From Phellopilus nigrolimitatus (lineage: Eukaryota > Basidiomycota > Agaricomycetes > Hymenochaetales > Hymenochaetaceae): 64,000 nucleotides of DNA. Under the pieces are notes generated by a model that ran no database searches, was not told where the DNA came from, and saw nothing but the letters and a program-made list of their open reading frames with translations. A program made the translations under genes and the position numbers. The stretch spans positions 305,564 to 369,563 of the forward strand of contig JAJOHG010000031.1 in assembly GCA_021029095.1 (NCBI GenBank). Reading direction: 5' to 3'. Positions 1-12,367 of the stretch are shown here, piece after piece (within the stretch, counting starts at the first letter, position 1; each line of letters starts with the position of its first letter).

Positions 1-2238
1 CACACTCTGCTGTCGCAACTCGAACACGCGTTCGCATCGTCTCCTACCTTCTCGCTTCAAAAGCTCTGGTTTTACGTTCACCCGACTCTACATACTCTGT
101 CGCTAATATATGGCCTCACTACCGAGCTGGTTGAAGTCGAAGACCCACCCGAATCCGAATCCTCTGAGGGCAGCTCGAGCGACGAGCTCGACCCGGAGGA
201 GCAGGCGCGCAACGAGGCTCTCGGACTCGGGGGCGCGAAACTCAAAGCCGTGCTCACGGAGATCAAGGGAGGCCTCGGAGAAAGCGGGGCGGTCGCGGGG
301 CCGGCGAAGGGCGGGGAAGTGCTTGCGATCCTGCACGAGCGCCTGCAGCGCATGTCGGGCGACCCCTCTGCTCTCGCACTCTACCGCGCGCTCGTGCGGG
401 CTGCGGGCCGCCCGTATGCAGAGATGTTGGTCGCGTGGACGCGCAGCGGGAAACTCGACGATCCGTACGAGGAACTGTGCGTGAAAGAGAGCAGGTCCAT
501 CAATAAGGGAGACCTGGACGTGGACTATACGGATGAGTACTGGGAGCGTCGGTACACTCTAAGGGACGGATCGACGATTTCAGGAGGGTCTAAACGACAT
601 TTGGCAGGCGTTCCCCTGCCGAGGACGCCGAGTGGTAGGTTACCTGGAGGAGCGTGTATACCGCCTCTTCTTGAAAGCTGGAAGTCCAAGGTCCTGCTCT
701 CCGGAAAATACCTGAATGTACTTCAAGAATGTGGCAAAGAAATCAAGCGGCCTGCCGTTTTGAATGACGACGATCTGGCTATGGAAGGCGATAAGTGAGT
801 GTCGGTTCCTCGCATCGTTATTGGCTACCAACGGCGGTCAATAGGTTCTACAAATCGATCGAAGATGCGTACTCGTTCGCTAACCGTACGCTCGTGAACG
901 TGCTTATGCACGACCAACAACTTATCCCGCGGCTGCGCTCGCTCAAGCACTACTTCTTCCTCTCGCAGTCGGCGTTCCTCACAAACTTCCTCGATGCCGC
1001 GCACACGGAGCTGCGAAAGCCCTCGCGCCACGCGTCGCGGGACAAACTGCAGAGCTTACTAGACGTCGCGCTCAATTTGGACGGGAGCACGTTTGCGGCG
1101 GAAGGCGAGCCGACGTTCAAGGAGGACGTCAAGGTCGACATGGGAACCAGCGGGTTATACGAGTGGCTGCTGAAAATCGTGAGTGTGAATGGAGTGATCG
1201 GGGGAGACGAGAACGGCGATATGGGCGTGGAGATGGTGAACGAGGATGCGAAGAAGTCGAAGGATAAAGACGAGAAGGACAAGAGCAAGCTGCTAGGTAT
1301 ATTCATCCTTTCGTGCCGAAACAAATTAATCTGACACCCCTTCAGCCATAGACGCCTTCGTTCTCGACTACAAGGTCAAGTTCCCGCTCTCGCTCGTCAT
1401 CTCGCGCAAGACGATCGTGCGCTACCAGCTGCTCTTCCGCTTCCTGCTGCACCTGCGGCACGTCGAGCAGGCGCTGCTCGCGATGTGGACGGAGCACACG
1501 ACCGCGCCGTGGCGCGGGCGCGTGCCGGCGCACCCCGAATTCGAACGCTGGCGCCGGCACGTGTTCCTGCTGCGCGCGCGCATGCTCGCGTTCGTGCAGC
1601 AGATCCTCGCGTTCGCGACCGCGCAGGTGCTCGAGCCGAACTGGCGCCGCCTGGAGGCGACGCTCGCGCGCGTCGGCACGGTCGACGAGCTCCTGCGTGC
1701 ACACGTCGACTTCTTGGATACGTGCCTGAAGGAATGCATGCTGACGAGCGCGAAGCTCATTCGGGTACGGCCGCTGTCGCTTTTCTTGGTGTTCGTTGAT
1801 TATATTGTTTGCCCGCGCAGGCGTATGAGAGGCTGATCACGACGTGCATGACGTTCGCGCTGTACAACGCGTCGTTCACGAAGACGGTGAACCAGGCGCT
1901 TGGGACGCTCGAAGCCGCTGGCGGGGACGCGAGCAGCGTGCCGATGGAAAAGCGCTGGGACTTTTTGACGAAGTTCGACAAGAACTTTGATCACTGGTGT
2001 GTCTGCCTGCGAAATTGTGGGCTTGTAGCATTTACTAACGACGCGATCCGTTGGCCACGCCGCGGTAGGTTCAACGTACGTTCTATTATTATTTCGTCGA
2101 CTAAGATTGGATACTCACGCGCTTTGTATCTAATAGACTCATCTCGACTGCGTGCAGTACTATGCGTCGAGCGAAAACGGCGCTCTTCTGCCACTAGTCA
2201 CCCGACTGACCAGCATCAAAGCCATGAAGACGAGTTGA
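1..2238 (+). CDS. SPC97: Gamma-tubulin complex component 2 (GCP2/Spc97), 5' end outside window
   Basis: Subunit of the gamma-tubulin small complex that nucleates microtubules at the spindle pole body. The frame is open from base 1, so the N-terminus lies upstream. Seen: the GCP2-typical stretch NKGDLDVDYTDEYWERRYTL, then VPLPR and IPPLLESWKSKVLLSGKYLN around 500-715, followed by the C-terminal gamma-tubulin-binding region (SIEDAYSFANRTL, HYFFLSQSAFL, LLFRFLLHLRHVE, KFDKNFDHW). Introns are apparent near 795-843, 1294-1345, 1766-1820 and twice between 1996 and 2157. The last exon reads YYASSENGALLPLVTRL and stops at 2236-2238. A lysine/aspartate-rich insert at about 1200-1295 is typical of fungal GCPs. 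The two final splice junctions are inferred. Family assignment is firm. Confidence 0.95.
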
Positions 2239-3255
2239 TGTTCGAGTATATAGTACTTGATTTATTTCTTCCTACTCATCCTGGTTTATATCTATCATCT
2301 ACTGACTGTATCTGTCTTGCTGTCTTTTATTACTTACTCAGCCACAACCAGAGAGCCGTTTCTCGGTCCCCCCTGGGTAAATCTCGATGCCGTCCCCAAG
2401 AAAGAGGGTGGGCTGTGATTTGGTGTGAATTTGTCTGACATTCATATTTCCGGCAATTGGCTGCGACCAGATTTACATGAGAACGCTCTGCTCACGATCA
2501 TCCGCCACCGAACGCTCCGTCGGTACCGGGGTAAGAGCTAGCTACTGGCTATTTAACGTGACATATCCGAGGGGTGGCTTGGTTACTATTGGACATCGAC
2601 CTGTGACCTCGGAGGATTTTGATCAATGCCAGCAGGGCGTTCGGATTCGATCGCTGATGCATGTGCTGGCAGAGATGATGGAGATGATAGTCTTTATGCT
2701 CTGCAGTGTCTATTTTTCCGCTGCTTAAAAATGAGACGGACCCGCCTGTTCCTCGCGAAAACAAGAGTGAATGTGCGGAACGAGAAACGCTGTCAAGCTT
2801 CTTTCCGATTCCGGGTGGGGAAGAAGATAATATAAAAATAAATACTGAAGAGGAAATGTATTTATACCCGAAGCAGTGTCCGGCGCGTGGATCGTCAGGC
2901 ACCGGCCGCACTGCTGCTCATTTCGGCGTACGCGTCTGCTTTCAAATTGAACAAATACAATTATTTGTGGTATAACTGTCACACCTTTGTCTCCTACCAC
3001 GACCTCCATCCTCGTCGTCGTCGTCTTCGTCCTTGTCTCGCCGCCGTCGTCGTCCTTGTCTCGCCGTCCTCGACACCATCTGCATCGTCACGGTAATAAT
3101 AGTCGAGAGAAACCTACCACGCTTCGCACACAAAAATAGACTCGGCATTCCCAAATTGGGGGTGTGCTTTCTCCGTGTCTCCACCCCGTGCACGAGGAGC
3201 AAACGGCCCAACGACGACCGCAGACTCACAGCGAGCGTCTCTTGTACACCCCACC
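2239..3255. other. Intergenic: GCP2 3' flank and promoter of the next gene
   Basis: No gene is supported here. Short open frames exist on both strands but have no recognisable motif and no splice-consistent extension. A pyrimidine-rich TCGTC/CTTGTC simple repeat lies at about 3008-3075, in what is probably the 5' leader of the downstream gene. Confidence 0.5.
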
Positions 3256-5938
3256 ATGGACGACGTCGACAGCCCCCATCCAGACCTCCCATCCAGCGCC
3301 TGGCTGCGCGACGACCACCGCTTCATCCTCTACGCCCTCGTCTCCCTCGCCCTCGTCGTCGGCGGCCACCGCACGTGGCAGGAGTACCACAGACACGCCG
3401 AAAACGCTGCCCGCAGGGCCCGCATCCTCCGCCTCGTCGAGAGCACTCGCCGCGAGAAGGAGCGTGGCGAGCATCGGCCTCACGTGGGTGCGGGGGATAA
3501 TGCGGGCGGCGGCAGCGGCGGCGGCAGCAGCAGCACTGGTCGGGCGCAGGAGCAACCGCCACCGAGTTCTGTTGGCATCAATAAGGTCAGACCGCCAACG
3601 CATGACGCCGACTCCGGAACGGAAGCAGAAGACGCACGTCCCGCGACCGCCGCACTCACCCCGGCGGCGGCCCTAGAAGCGCGCTCGAAGCGGTCCAAGG
3701 AGCGCCGGAAGCGCGGGCGGGACGTCTACAAAGAGGTCCTCAAGAAGGAGCGCAAGAGGGCGACCTCGGGCCCGAAGCTGCCGCTCCTGCCACTCCAACC
3801 GAGCACGTATCTTCACACCGAGTCGGCGTTGGGCGAGCGCTCAGCGTCAGGCTCGAGTGCAACCCACTCGGGCTCCTCGTTCTCGCAGAACACGTCCGTT
3901 GCGGGCAGCAGCCGGTCCTCGTCCAGGGCGCGCTCGGTGTCCGAGTACGAGTCCACCGAGGATACTCCGCGTCCACGGGCCGCAGAATGGACGGCGGCAG
4001 CCCACTCCACCACGATGAGCTCAGACACCCCGCAGGACGGCCGCTCGGAATACTCGTCTATGTCAGACTCGCAGTCGTCTCTGGGCATCTCCACGCGGGT
4101 TTCGAGCCGGACGAGCGACGACCAGACCGAGCGCGAACACATGCTTGCCACGGCCCCCAGGAAGCCGCCCACGCCGCCGCCCGCGCAGAGCGGGCCGTCG
4201 AGTTCCGCGGCGTCGGCTTCTTCTGCATCTGCATCTGCGTCCACATCCGCATCCGCATCCGTATCCACCGGCGCTGGCTCGCCTCCCACGTCTTCCCCGG
4301 CGCTTTCGTCCAATCTCGACCTTATACCCGACGGGAGGACCGGCCTCTCCATCTCCATCTCGCAGCCCGTTCCCTCCATGCCACTCGCCGGGACGCAGCC
4401 GCCGTGGCTCGCGCCCGCCGACCGGGTCTCCAGCGCGTCAGGCTCGCGCCCCAGGACACAGACGCACCCGAAGACGCCGTCGTCCGGCTCCGCAGCCTCG
4501 CTGTCTGTGTCCGTCTCTGACACGAGCTGGGACGGGGGCGACGGACACAGCCCAGGCCAGGGCGCGCACGCGTATCGCGACCACAGATACCCGAGCAAGA
4601 GTCCACCGCCCCCGCGCTTCCGCTCGCACTCGCGCGCCTCTGCGGTTGCTTCTCCGCTCCCGGGCGCAAACGCGCTGACGCTGATGGCATCGCCGACGTC
4701 GACGCCGCCCCCGAACGCGACGCTGCAGGCGCAGGTCGCGTCGTACAAGGGCGCGCTCGAGGCGGCGCGTAAACGGGAGGACGGGTACCGGAAGGAGCTG
4801 GAGCGGTTCAAACAGGAATGCGACGTGCTGCGGTATCGCTGGAACGATGATGCGGACCGGCGGCGGCGGAGGGAAGCTGAGGTCTGTCTTGCTTTTCTCA
4901 TACTGCTGAACAGTTACTGACTTTTCTTTTCAATTAATAACCTTTTTATTTATCTATAATTAGCTGCAGACGCAACTCCAACTCGTGACAGGCCAGCTGC
5001 AGGCGCTCTCCGTCTCCTCACAAATGCAGATGCAGTCCTTCCTTCCCCATCCCCACGCGCACCAGCCGCACGGGCCGCAAGCCCAACACGGCTTCCCCCT
5101 GCCCCCGCTTCCCTTCCCCTACCCACCGCCGCCCGCGTTCTCGGGAATCCCGGGCATCGGCAGCCCAAACGTAGGCGGCGCGATGCCACTACCTTACCCG
5201 TTCCTCACGCCGAACCTGAGCCTGAACCTCGCGCACATGTCCCCGCGCAACGGCAGCGGCTCGGCCGTCGGCTCGCCGGCGCGTGAGTACGGCGCCGCGG
5301 CGGCGGGCGGCGTGTACGACCCCCTGGATGAGGACGCGGACAGCGTGAGCTCGGAGCTCGCGGAAGCGATCCTCAAGCGCCCCGAGAGCATGCGCTCGCC
5401 ATCGTCCACCACCTCGTCCGGCTCGCTCTCGCTTGCCGCGTCTGGGTCTGGGTCGGGAATTGGAGCCGGGGCTGGGGGTGGCAATGGCGGCAATGGCGGT
5501 GGCTCGCGCAACGGCTCGCGGAGCGCGTCGGTCGTGGGCCGCGCGACGCGCGACGGGTTCACGTTCGCGAGCCTATCGGAGCTGGGGAACCCGCAGCCGC
5601 GCAACCGGGAGGCGGACGGCTGGGTCGCGTACGACCCGCTCGAGGAGCACGAAGCGAGTCTTCCTGAAGGCGTGCGGGAGGACGAAAATGAGGATGAAGA
5701 TGAGGGCGGGGGTGAGGGCTTTGGCGCCGATGCTGATGTTGGTATTGTGGATGAGGTGCCGCTTGGCGAGGATGGCGGCGGTTTACCTGTTGACGTCCCG
5801 GCCGACGAAGATGCGGGAGTGCCTACTGAAGCGAACGAGTTGGGAGACGGCAGCCCTAGCTCAGATACCCCGCCAGACCCGGACGTGACGCCGCGGACGT
5901 GGGATGCGGACGGGGATGCAGATGCAGAAAGACAATGA
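3256..5938 (+). CDS. Ser-rich single-pass membrane protein with coiled coil, unknown function
   Basis: Not recognised as a named family. The start is the first ATG in the frame and has a perfect context (CCACCATGG). Two exons are joined through an intron at 4882-4963 in phase 0, giving 866 residues. Visible parts: one hydrophobic segment near residues 24-40 (FILYALVSLALVVGG) after a short acidic N-terminus; a basic juxtamembrane region; a very long Ser/Thr/Pro-rich, probably disordered section; and a heptad-like coiled coil at about residues 490-560 spanning the intron. After that come a Pro/His-rich stretch, a Gly-rich stretch (about 5455-5520) and a strongly acidic C-terminus. The layout suggests a membrane-tethered scaffold, but that is inference. 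GC-rich third positions support real coding. Confidence 0.8.
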
Positions 5939-7047
5939 CGAAACGAAACTGCACGAAGGAAAAGAGAAACGATTAAAGTAAATTGTTAATTCTTTGTTTT
6001 TTGTTTTTTCCTTCCTTTTTTGTCGCTGTAGGTTATGTGGGGTTTTCCGACTTGCCTCGTTCTCCCCTTCCTCTCTCTTCCTCTCTCTTTATTTTATTTT
6101 ACTTTTTTGTCTTCTTTTCCGCCTCTCCTCCTAGTACCCCCTTTCCCGCATACCCATCATCTCCGGTGATCCCTCTTTTTTTTAAATTTTCCCTCCCTGC
6201 TTTCGTTCTTCCCTGGACTCATCAATACGTGCCTCCTCTCCCACATACTTTCCGAATGCACAAACCCGCCACCACCACCGGCGCCCTCCACCGCAGCCTG
6301 CCTTACATCTAGCATCCCCTTCCTTCAGTCCGTCCGTCCTTGCACTCTGGCTCCGAACCACCAGATCCAGCATATCTTATTTTTATCATCAAACAAACGA
6401 ACCCCGGGCCCCAGGCTCATCATCTTCTTCTTATTGCCTTCGAATACTGCACATACACACATACGATCTCCGCCCCGCTATTATCATCCACCCATCCTCA
6501 TCAGGGATTCTCGCCTCCTTTTTCCCTTTTGTCTCTGGACCCTCCGCTGACTGCGCCCCGTCGAAAACGCCGAATTTTCCCGTTGTATATTTGCTCCGCC
6601 GCTTTGAATCTCTGTCCTCCCTCCCTCGGGTTCCTTTCTTTATCTTATAATTTCCTTTTCTTTTTCTACCCTGTGTTCTACGTACGATCGCTGGCTCCCG
6701 TCTTCCTCTCCGACTCGGGATTCTTTGACTTAGATTTTTGTTTGTTCTTTCCACCCCCTCGAGAATGTTTGCTTAGCGAAGCAAAGTAGGTAGTCAAATG
6801 AAACAAAGAAATGGACGAAGTATAAGATCCACATTTACGATTCCGCTTTCATGGCTTGCAGCCTAAGTATCCCTCGCGCGGCCTGCCTGAGTTATAAACG
6901 GGTATGGGATGAGTGCATACCAGGAGCCCGGTGATTCATCAAGCCTGTCGATGATCCACAGGCTCCGGGAAGCGACGACATACCACGGAACCAGCTAGAC
7001 GTCGTAAACAATCTAAGGACCATTCGAGCCCACTATTTGTGGCATGG
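5939..7047. other. Convergent 3' flanks; long pyrimidine-rich tract
   Basis: This lies between two convergent genes. Bases 5985-6760 on the plus strand are strikingly T/C-rich, with repeated CCTTCCTTT and CTCTTCCTCTC runs. No open frame here has a family motif. Likely 3' untranslated sequence of one or both genes. Confidence 0.5.
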
Positions 7048-9089
7048 TCAACCGGGGGAACCAACCCTAGACCCGCCGGCAGAAGAAGTCTGCAGCCCGT
7101 GCGGCGCAAACTCGATATGGCACACCATCCGCCGCGCTGCGAAAACGTGCCTACCGCATAAGCCGACGACAGAAACAGCACCAGACGCGGCGAGCGCGGG
7201 CCGCACACACTTACCGTACGGGTTCTCCTCGACGAGCGCGGCCGCAAAGCCGAGCAGCTCGTCCTCGTCGAGCGGCGTGCAGCGGCCCTCCGCCTCCTCG
7301 AGCGCGCGCGCGCTCCAGTCGAGCCACACGCCCGTGCGCGTCAGCTGCGCGCAGCTCACGAGCCGCAGCGGGTGCGCGCTCCGGAAGTGCACGAGCTGGT
7401 GCGCGGTGAGCGCCGGGAAGGGGTTGGGCGCCGGCGGGGCGCGCCCCGCGTGCGCGTGCGGCGCGATGATGCCGTGCGGCACGGTGTGCAGGGAGAGCAC
7501 GAAGACGCCGCGGGTCTGCGGTTTCGAAAGGCGGGACATGTGAGTAGGTTATAAGAGAAGAATCATCAGTAAGACAAAGCCGGCACGAGGACTGACTGTG
7601 AGGAACAGAACTCGATCGTAGTCGAAGGCGAGATTCGACGCGGGCGCGTCCATGTTGATGCGCAGCGTGATATCGGAGAACGTCTTCTCGCCGCGGAACA
7701 CGCGCTCGAAATCGCACACAAGATAAATGACGCCGAGCCAGGTGATGGCGACGAAGTCCTTTCCCGACGGCGAAACGTGCACTGCATGGACGCATCACCT
7801 GAGCAAAATGGAAGTTAATCATATTAAACCGCGCGAACCTGCAGTGAAATCCTGCGGGTCGTCGCCGAGCCGCACGAGGGCAGTGCTCTGCTCGGGCAGA
7901 CTGGGTGCGGTGACGATGTGCTCCCGTAGGGCGTCGTTTTTCTGAGGCCGGAAGGCCGGCACCAGGCGCGCAGCGTAGTGCCGCACGAGCTGCGGGATGC
8001 GCAGGCCCGGATCGGCGCTCGGGAAGTTAAGATGCACGCTCTGCGCGCCGCGCTCGCTCGACCGCGAGCGGGGGATGATCAGCACACTGTCCGGCGAGCA
8101 GACGAAGACGTGCCGCGCGCCGAGTTCGACGTAGCTTATGTGCACGCCAAGGTCCAGGACATCGTCCTCTGCAGGGATGGGGATGATTTTCTCGAGCCTG
8201 GCGGAGGGCACGTCGAAGAGATAGAGCTCCTGCCCGTCCTCGGAGCCGATGAGGAGGGTGGGATATACAAAGCGGTACGCACGGGGGTTGTTGGGAGGGG
8301 TGAAAAGCGCCCAGGGTGCAAAAGTCCCGCGCCGCGGGAATTCCGCAGTCGGGTCTGCTATTCGAAGAGGAGCATTGAGCTGCATCTCATCGGGTTTGTA
8401 ATGCGAATTTGGGTGGAGTTTAGAGCAGTCGAGGGATTCGAGCCGCCATATTTCGAGCGCGTGGGGGTGCAGGCGGTCGAAGATAAGGAAGCCATTTCCG
8501 TATTCGCAATGCGCGAAATGGCGCACATAGTTCTGGCAGAGTTCGATAGAACCGAATGAGATACATTTTGAATATAAAATAATACCTTGCCAAGCTCAAA
8601 CAGGATCGTGTCCGTATCCATGCATGTAACGCGCAGACCGCCCCTCCGATGAGTCGTGATCACGAATCGCTCATTCTCTCTTTCTTCTAGCTTGAATCGG
8701 TGGACATCGTCGCCTGTGCTTCTAAGTAGGGACTTTGCGGGGGTGTCTCCCCGTCCCTCCCAGCTTTTTTCCACTCGGAACCATCTTTGACCTATACACT
8801 AGAATTATAGAACTGGCGTTGCTGAGCTGATGCAAATGAGCGCACAGAGGTCTTTCCATCCTTTCAGATTGTTCAACCAGCGTCCAGTACAGTTCGAGTG
8901 TGCCTCTTCCAGCGTCGTGCGAGGTCCGATGAAGTTGTGGTAGATAGCAGCTGCGTGGTATACAGTCGACTCGTTTTCCTTGACAAAAGCATTCCATTCT
9001 TGAGAGACGAGCAGCAAGCCACAAAGCTCTTGGATGCTACAGTATCGAAGGACGTTCAGCACAATTTCTGGAGGCAAGATTGTTATCAT
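7048..9089 (-). CDS. F-box protein (putative SCF ubiquitin-ligase substrate adaptor)
   Basis: The first ATG is at 9087-9089; the frame upstream offers only non-ATG codons. Residues 1-45 form an F-box (MITILPPEIVLNVLRYCSIQ, then LCGLLLVSQEWNAFV), which in this family binds Skp1. The rest is a beta-rich C-terminal region (VTCMDTDTILFELG, LLIGSEDGQELYLFDVPSAR, ISYVELGARHVFVCSPDSVL) resembling the propeller-like parts of basidiomycete F-box proteins, but without clear WD repeats. Exons lie at about 9089-8810, 8770-8590, 8530-7835, 7780-7605, 7540-7215 and a last exon with acceptor TTTTCGCAG that gives ARRMVCHIEFAPHG and stops at 7048. Substrate unknown. It is divergent from the SPT-subunit gene. 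Confidence 0.75.
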
Positions 9090-9780
9090 GACTAGATTTT
9101 CAGCTGCAGCAAGTAGAAGTTCAAGTTGGATATAACTCGCCGGCAAAGCGCGTTATCCACGGTGGCGTCATTCTGCAGCGTCGGAGATTCAAATTGGCCC
9201 TTTTGTCGATCACTTCCCTTTCCATCACCTTTTTCCCACTCATTGACTACCTAAATTGACTTGTTGGCTCACGGACATAGAAATATCGCGTCGTTCCGCG
9301 AACGCCGAATATCATCAAACTCCCTTGTTTCCTGCGTTCATGTTTACCAACGACTTGACAGCCAGTGCTTTTTCGGTCGGAAATGCGGCTCACTGGTTCT
9401 GATTGTCTATCCTAGCACGAAGTCTACGGCGCTTTGGAGAGCGCATGAGATACACTCAGTTGGTCTGCCCGGAATCGGAATGGCACTTTGCTGGATGCCT
9501 TCGCCTTCGTCGGTGTCGCTCGCCGAAACACTGAGAGAGAAATCGCATGCATGAGGGGTCCGACGTGTAGCGCCGAGCGACGGAACGGGATCCGAGGAGA
9601 TCTCGTAAGTGAATTATGCCAGTCTCCCGTGAAGACCGCGTGCGTCCGCCAGCCTCCCGACCTTTCCGACCTTCGAGTCCTTCCTATGTCAGCGCTCAAC
9701 CATGATTGCCGCACAATCCCCCCTACATATCCTGACCAGCACGCCCCCCTGGACTAACATTCATCTTCAACATACTCATC
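9090..9780. other. Divergent intergenic region between F-box gene and SPT small-subunit gene
   Basis: About 690 bases separate two divergently transcribed start codons, so this should hold both promoters. No clear TATA box or gene was found. Short open frames on both strands show no motifs. Confidence 0.4.
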
Positions 9781-10163
9781 ATGACCGCCGTCGCTCAGCG
9801 CCGTCCACCTGAGAAGAAAAAGCGGTACAGGCAGCCTGACGGCGCCATCGCCGCCTACATGTGGCGCACGTACATGTGGCTCGGGACCACAATCGGGCTT
9901 ACAGTCATGGAGCCTTGGGAAGAGGCTCTCGTTCGTAAGTGCTCCTCGTTCCGTTCGTTCCCAGGTCAAGTCTTTTTCATTTGTTTTTATACCGAAAAGT
10001 TGTGACGCTCGCTACTATATTCGCGCTCATGGCCATCGGGCTCGTACGCTTCTTTCCCCAGTTCCTGGTCACGGCGCTGAGCCGCGCGCGCTACTACCTC
10101 CTCGGTTCTGACTCGCTGGGCAGAAGTATGGCCTGGACGGGCGTCCGCAGCGACGAACTTTAA
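9781..10163 (+). CDS. Serine palmitoyltransferase small activating subunit (ssSPT-like)
   Basis: A 105-residue protein encoded by exons 9781-9934 and 10000-10163 (intron GTAAGT...AAAAG). It carries a basic N-terminus, then WRTYMWLGTTIGLTVMEPWE and a second hydrophobic segment (LATIFALMAIGLVRFFPQ). The order of amphipathic helix, MEPWE and membrane helix matches the small SPT subunits (human SPTSSA/B), which have the diagnostic (M/L)EPWE motif. Such subunits sit in the ER membrane, bind the Lcb1/Lcb2 core and stimulate condensation of serine with palmitoyl-CoA, the first step of sphingolipid synthesis. The assignment rests on this motif plus length; fungal members are divergent and often missed by annotation. 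Confidence 0.82.
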
Positions 10164-10865
10164 TTTGCTCGTCAGGGGTATAACGATTTTACGTGCTTAA
10201 TGTGGGCTCCATTGTGGTCAGTGCTTAGACACACTGATCTGCTGTCAGCTTGATAAATATTTATTCTTCTCAGATTTAATCTTTCTGCTGTGTTCTCAAT
10301 CTAATTCTCCCATATTTCTACTGTTTGTATAACTTTTTACTGTTAAATTCCTATAACGTGTTACCTGATCGAAAACACCGCTCTGACGAAACCTTTTACG
10401 TTTGACCTCTACAAAACTATTTACATTTTTTTCTGGGTGTTGTTTCTTGAGAGGTACCTATTACCGGAGACTACTCAGTGCATTCGGTGCGGATGAACGG
10501 CCGCAGTCGAGCAGGGTTTCGAATTTCCTTTCCGTCTCTTCTTAACGCCAACAACAAATGCTATAGGGAACCTGCAGCAGGTATACTAGTATTGCGATGT
10601 CGCTCTCGGGGTGATTCTCCTCGAGACGCCGAGAGAAAAGTACAAATATCCGGGGGATGCCGTCGAAAGCCCAAAACGACAAGGCGTCCCGACGGGCTCG
10701 AGTTGTGAAGTATGACCTAGGGAAAAAAACAATGACTAAAAATGGTATAAACTACACGAGTTGTAATATGTCAAAAACCATTGTCCTAAAAATGCAACAT
10801 GCATATGAGAATGAGGTCATTGTAAATCATGGGACCTAAATGTCATTTTTTTTCGTCGTCGTCGT
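10164..10865. other. Convergent 3' flanks, no gene seen
   Basis: AT-richer sequence between convergent genes. ORFs at about 10478-10708 and 10657-10839 carry no recognisable domain and the second lacks strong codon bias. A CGTCGTCGTC run occurs just before the GH16 stop codon. Confidence 0.4.
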
Positions 10866-12367
10866 CTATAGCGTCAATAAGTAGATCCCCGCGAGCTCAA
10901 GCACAGAGAACGCAAAGAGCGAGGACGCGGTGAACGATGACACAAGACGCGCGACGGCGCCGCTGCTCTCCGTTATCGTCGCGCCGGAGGCGTTGGTCGT
11001 GACCGTGGCGCCGCCGCTGGCCGTGCTGGAGGGCAGGCCGAGCCCGTTCTCGAACACGCGGATGTACGAGATCTCGAAGTACGCGTTGTTGTAGTTGCTC
11101 GCGGTGGGCACGAGGTCCGTGCACGTGCCGGAGCACGTCTCGGCGAACACGGCCGCCTGCCCCGCGAAGTCGCCGCAGACGGTGATGTCGAGGATGAGCG
11201 TCTGCGGCTTGATGAACTCCGCCGTGTTGCAGCTCGAGGTCGGGTACAGCGCGGTCGGCGTGCCCCAGCCGTCCGGGTTCGGCGCGCTCGTCGGGAGGTC
11301 CGCGGGGATGGACCCGCGCGCGAAGAACCACAGGTAGATGCCAGTGTCGTTCCAGTTCATCGCGTACACGCCACCGCCCGCGTTCGCGAAGTTCGCACCG
11401 TACGAGTTCCCCGGGACCTCGACGATGCAGCCCTGGTTGCCGTTCGTCTGGTTGAAGCAGTCCGTCGAGATGAGCTGCCCGGTCTCGGTCCCGACCGATG
11501 ACGCGTTGGAGGGATGCGTGCACCCGTCGAGCGTGTGCAGGGAGAAGTCGTTCTGCGTTTGCATGTTGACCTAGATTTTTTTTTCCGAGATATGTTTAGA
11601 CTGCTCCTCTGTGTGAGACTGAGAAGCTACCACGCACCCCCTCCATGATGTCTATCTCGCCATCATCCGGCCAAACGGGCCCCTGGGTCCAAAACGCTGG
11701 CCAAACTAGCCGTGACAGGCATTAGAACGAGGCGCAAGCAATGGAAGGAAGACGAGGCGGAAGCTCACCTGAGCACTGCGGAGCACGGAATGAACGTCAG
11801 CACACTGCTGCGGAATTAAAAATAAAACAGCCACACACCCCGAACGGCAGGTGGACAGCGTCGAACAAAACGAGGTTCCCACTCGTGATTGTGTACGAAC
11901 TGAGGAGCTTGATGCTCGGGCGGCCGAACGTCGGGTCGTTCGCGCCTTGAAGAAAGAAAACAATTCAACAATATTCTTAAAAAAGAGTGGAAAAACTGGA
12001 GCTATGGAAAACACATACCACTGGTCGTGTTATCGACCTTGATGATGAAGTTCCCGGCAGAGTTGAGGAAGGTGAGCTGCTCCTGCTGAGCCTGTGTCTG
12101 GGACTGGAAGAGCACGTTTCCGGTGTTGTTCGTGTCTATACCATTGTAGAACACCCAGTTGTTCAAGCTGAAGAGAAGTGTATACGTCAGCCCAACCTAG
12201 CCGACGCCGCCGGCACTGTCCTCCACCGCGCGCTCGAGCGAGGGTTCGAAGTCAACTTACAAATTTTCTCCCGAGTGATTAAACGCCAGTTGAAAGGACG
12301 CGGCGCGCACGCGCTGGAGCCCGGCGAGAGCGAGGGCGCTGAGACCGAAAGCACCGAGTGCGAGCAT
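10866..12367 (-). CDS. Secreted GH16 glycoside hydrolase (endo-beta-1,3(4)-glucanase type)
   Basis: The start at 12367 gives a classic signal peptide ([20 protein letters not shown]). Later exons read [52 protein letters not shown], then [20 protein letters not shown] ending in [10 protein letters not shown] is the GH16 catalytic motif ExDxxE (nucleophile and acid/base glutamates), so the enzyme should be active. The catalytic domain continues to about 11050 ([26 protein letters not shown]). A Ser/Thr/Ala-rich linker and a hydrophobic C-terminal tail ([17 protein letters not shown]) follow, consistent with a GPI-anchor signal. It belongs to the fungal group acting on 1,3/1,4- or 1,3/1,6-beta-glucans; exact specificity cannot be read from sequence. 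A TATA box lies about 195 bases upstream. Confidence 0.9.

Noticed and set aside
3813..4901. 362-codon minus-strand open frame
   Set aside because: Antisense shadow of the GC-rich Ser-rich gene, with residues mirroring its codons and no motif of its own.
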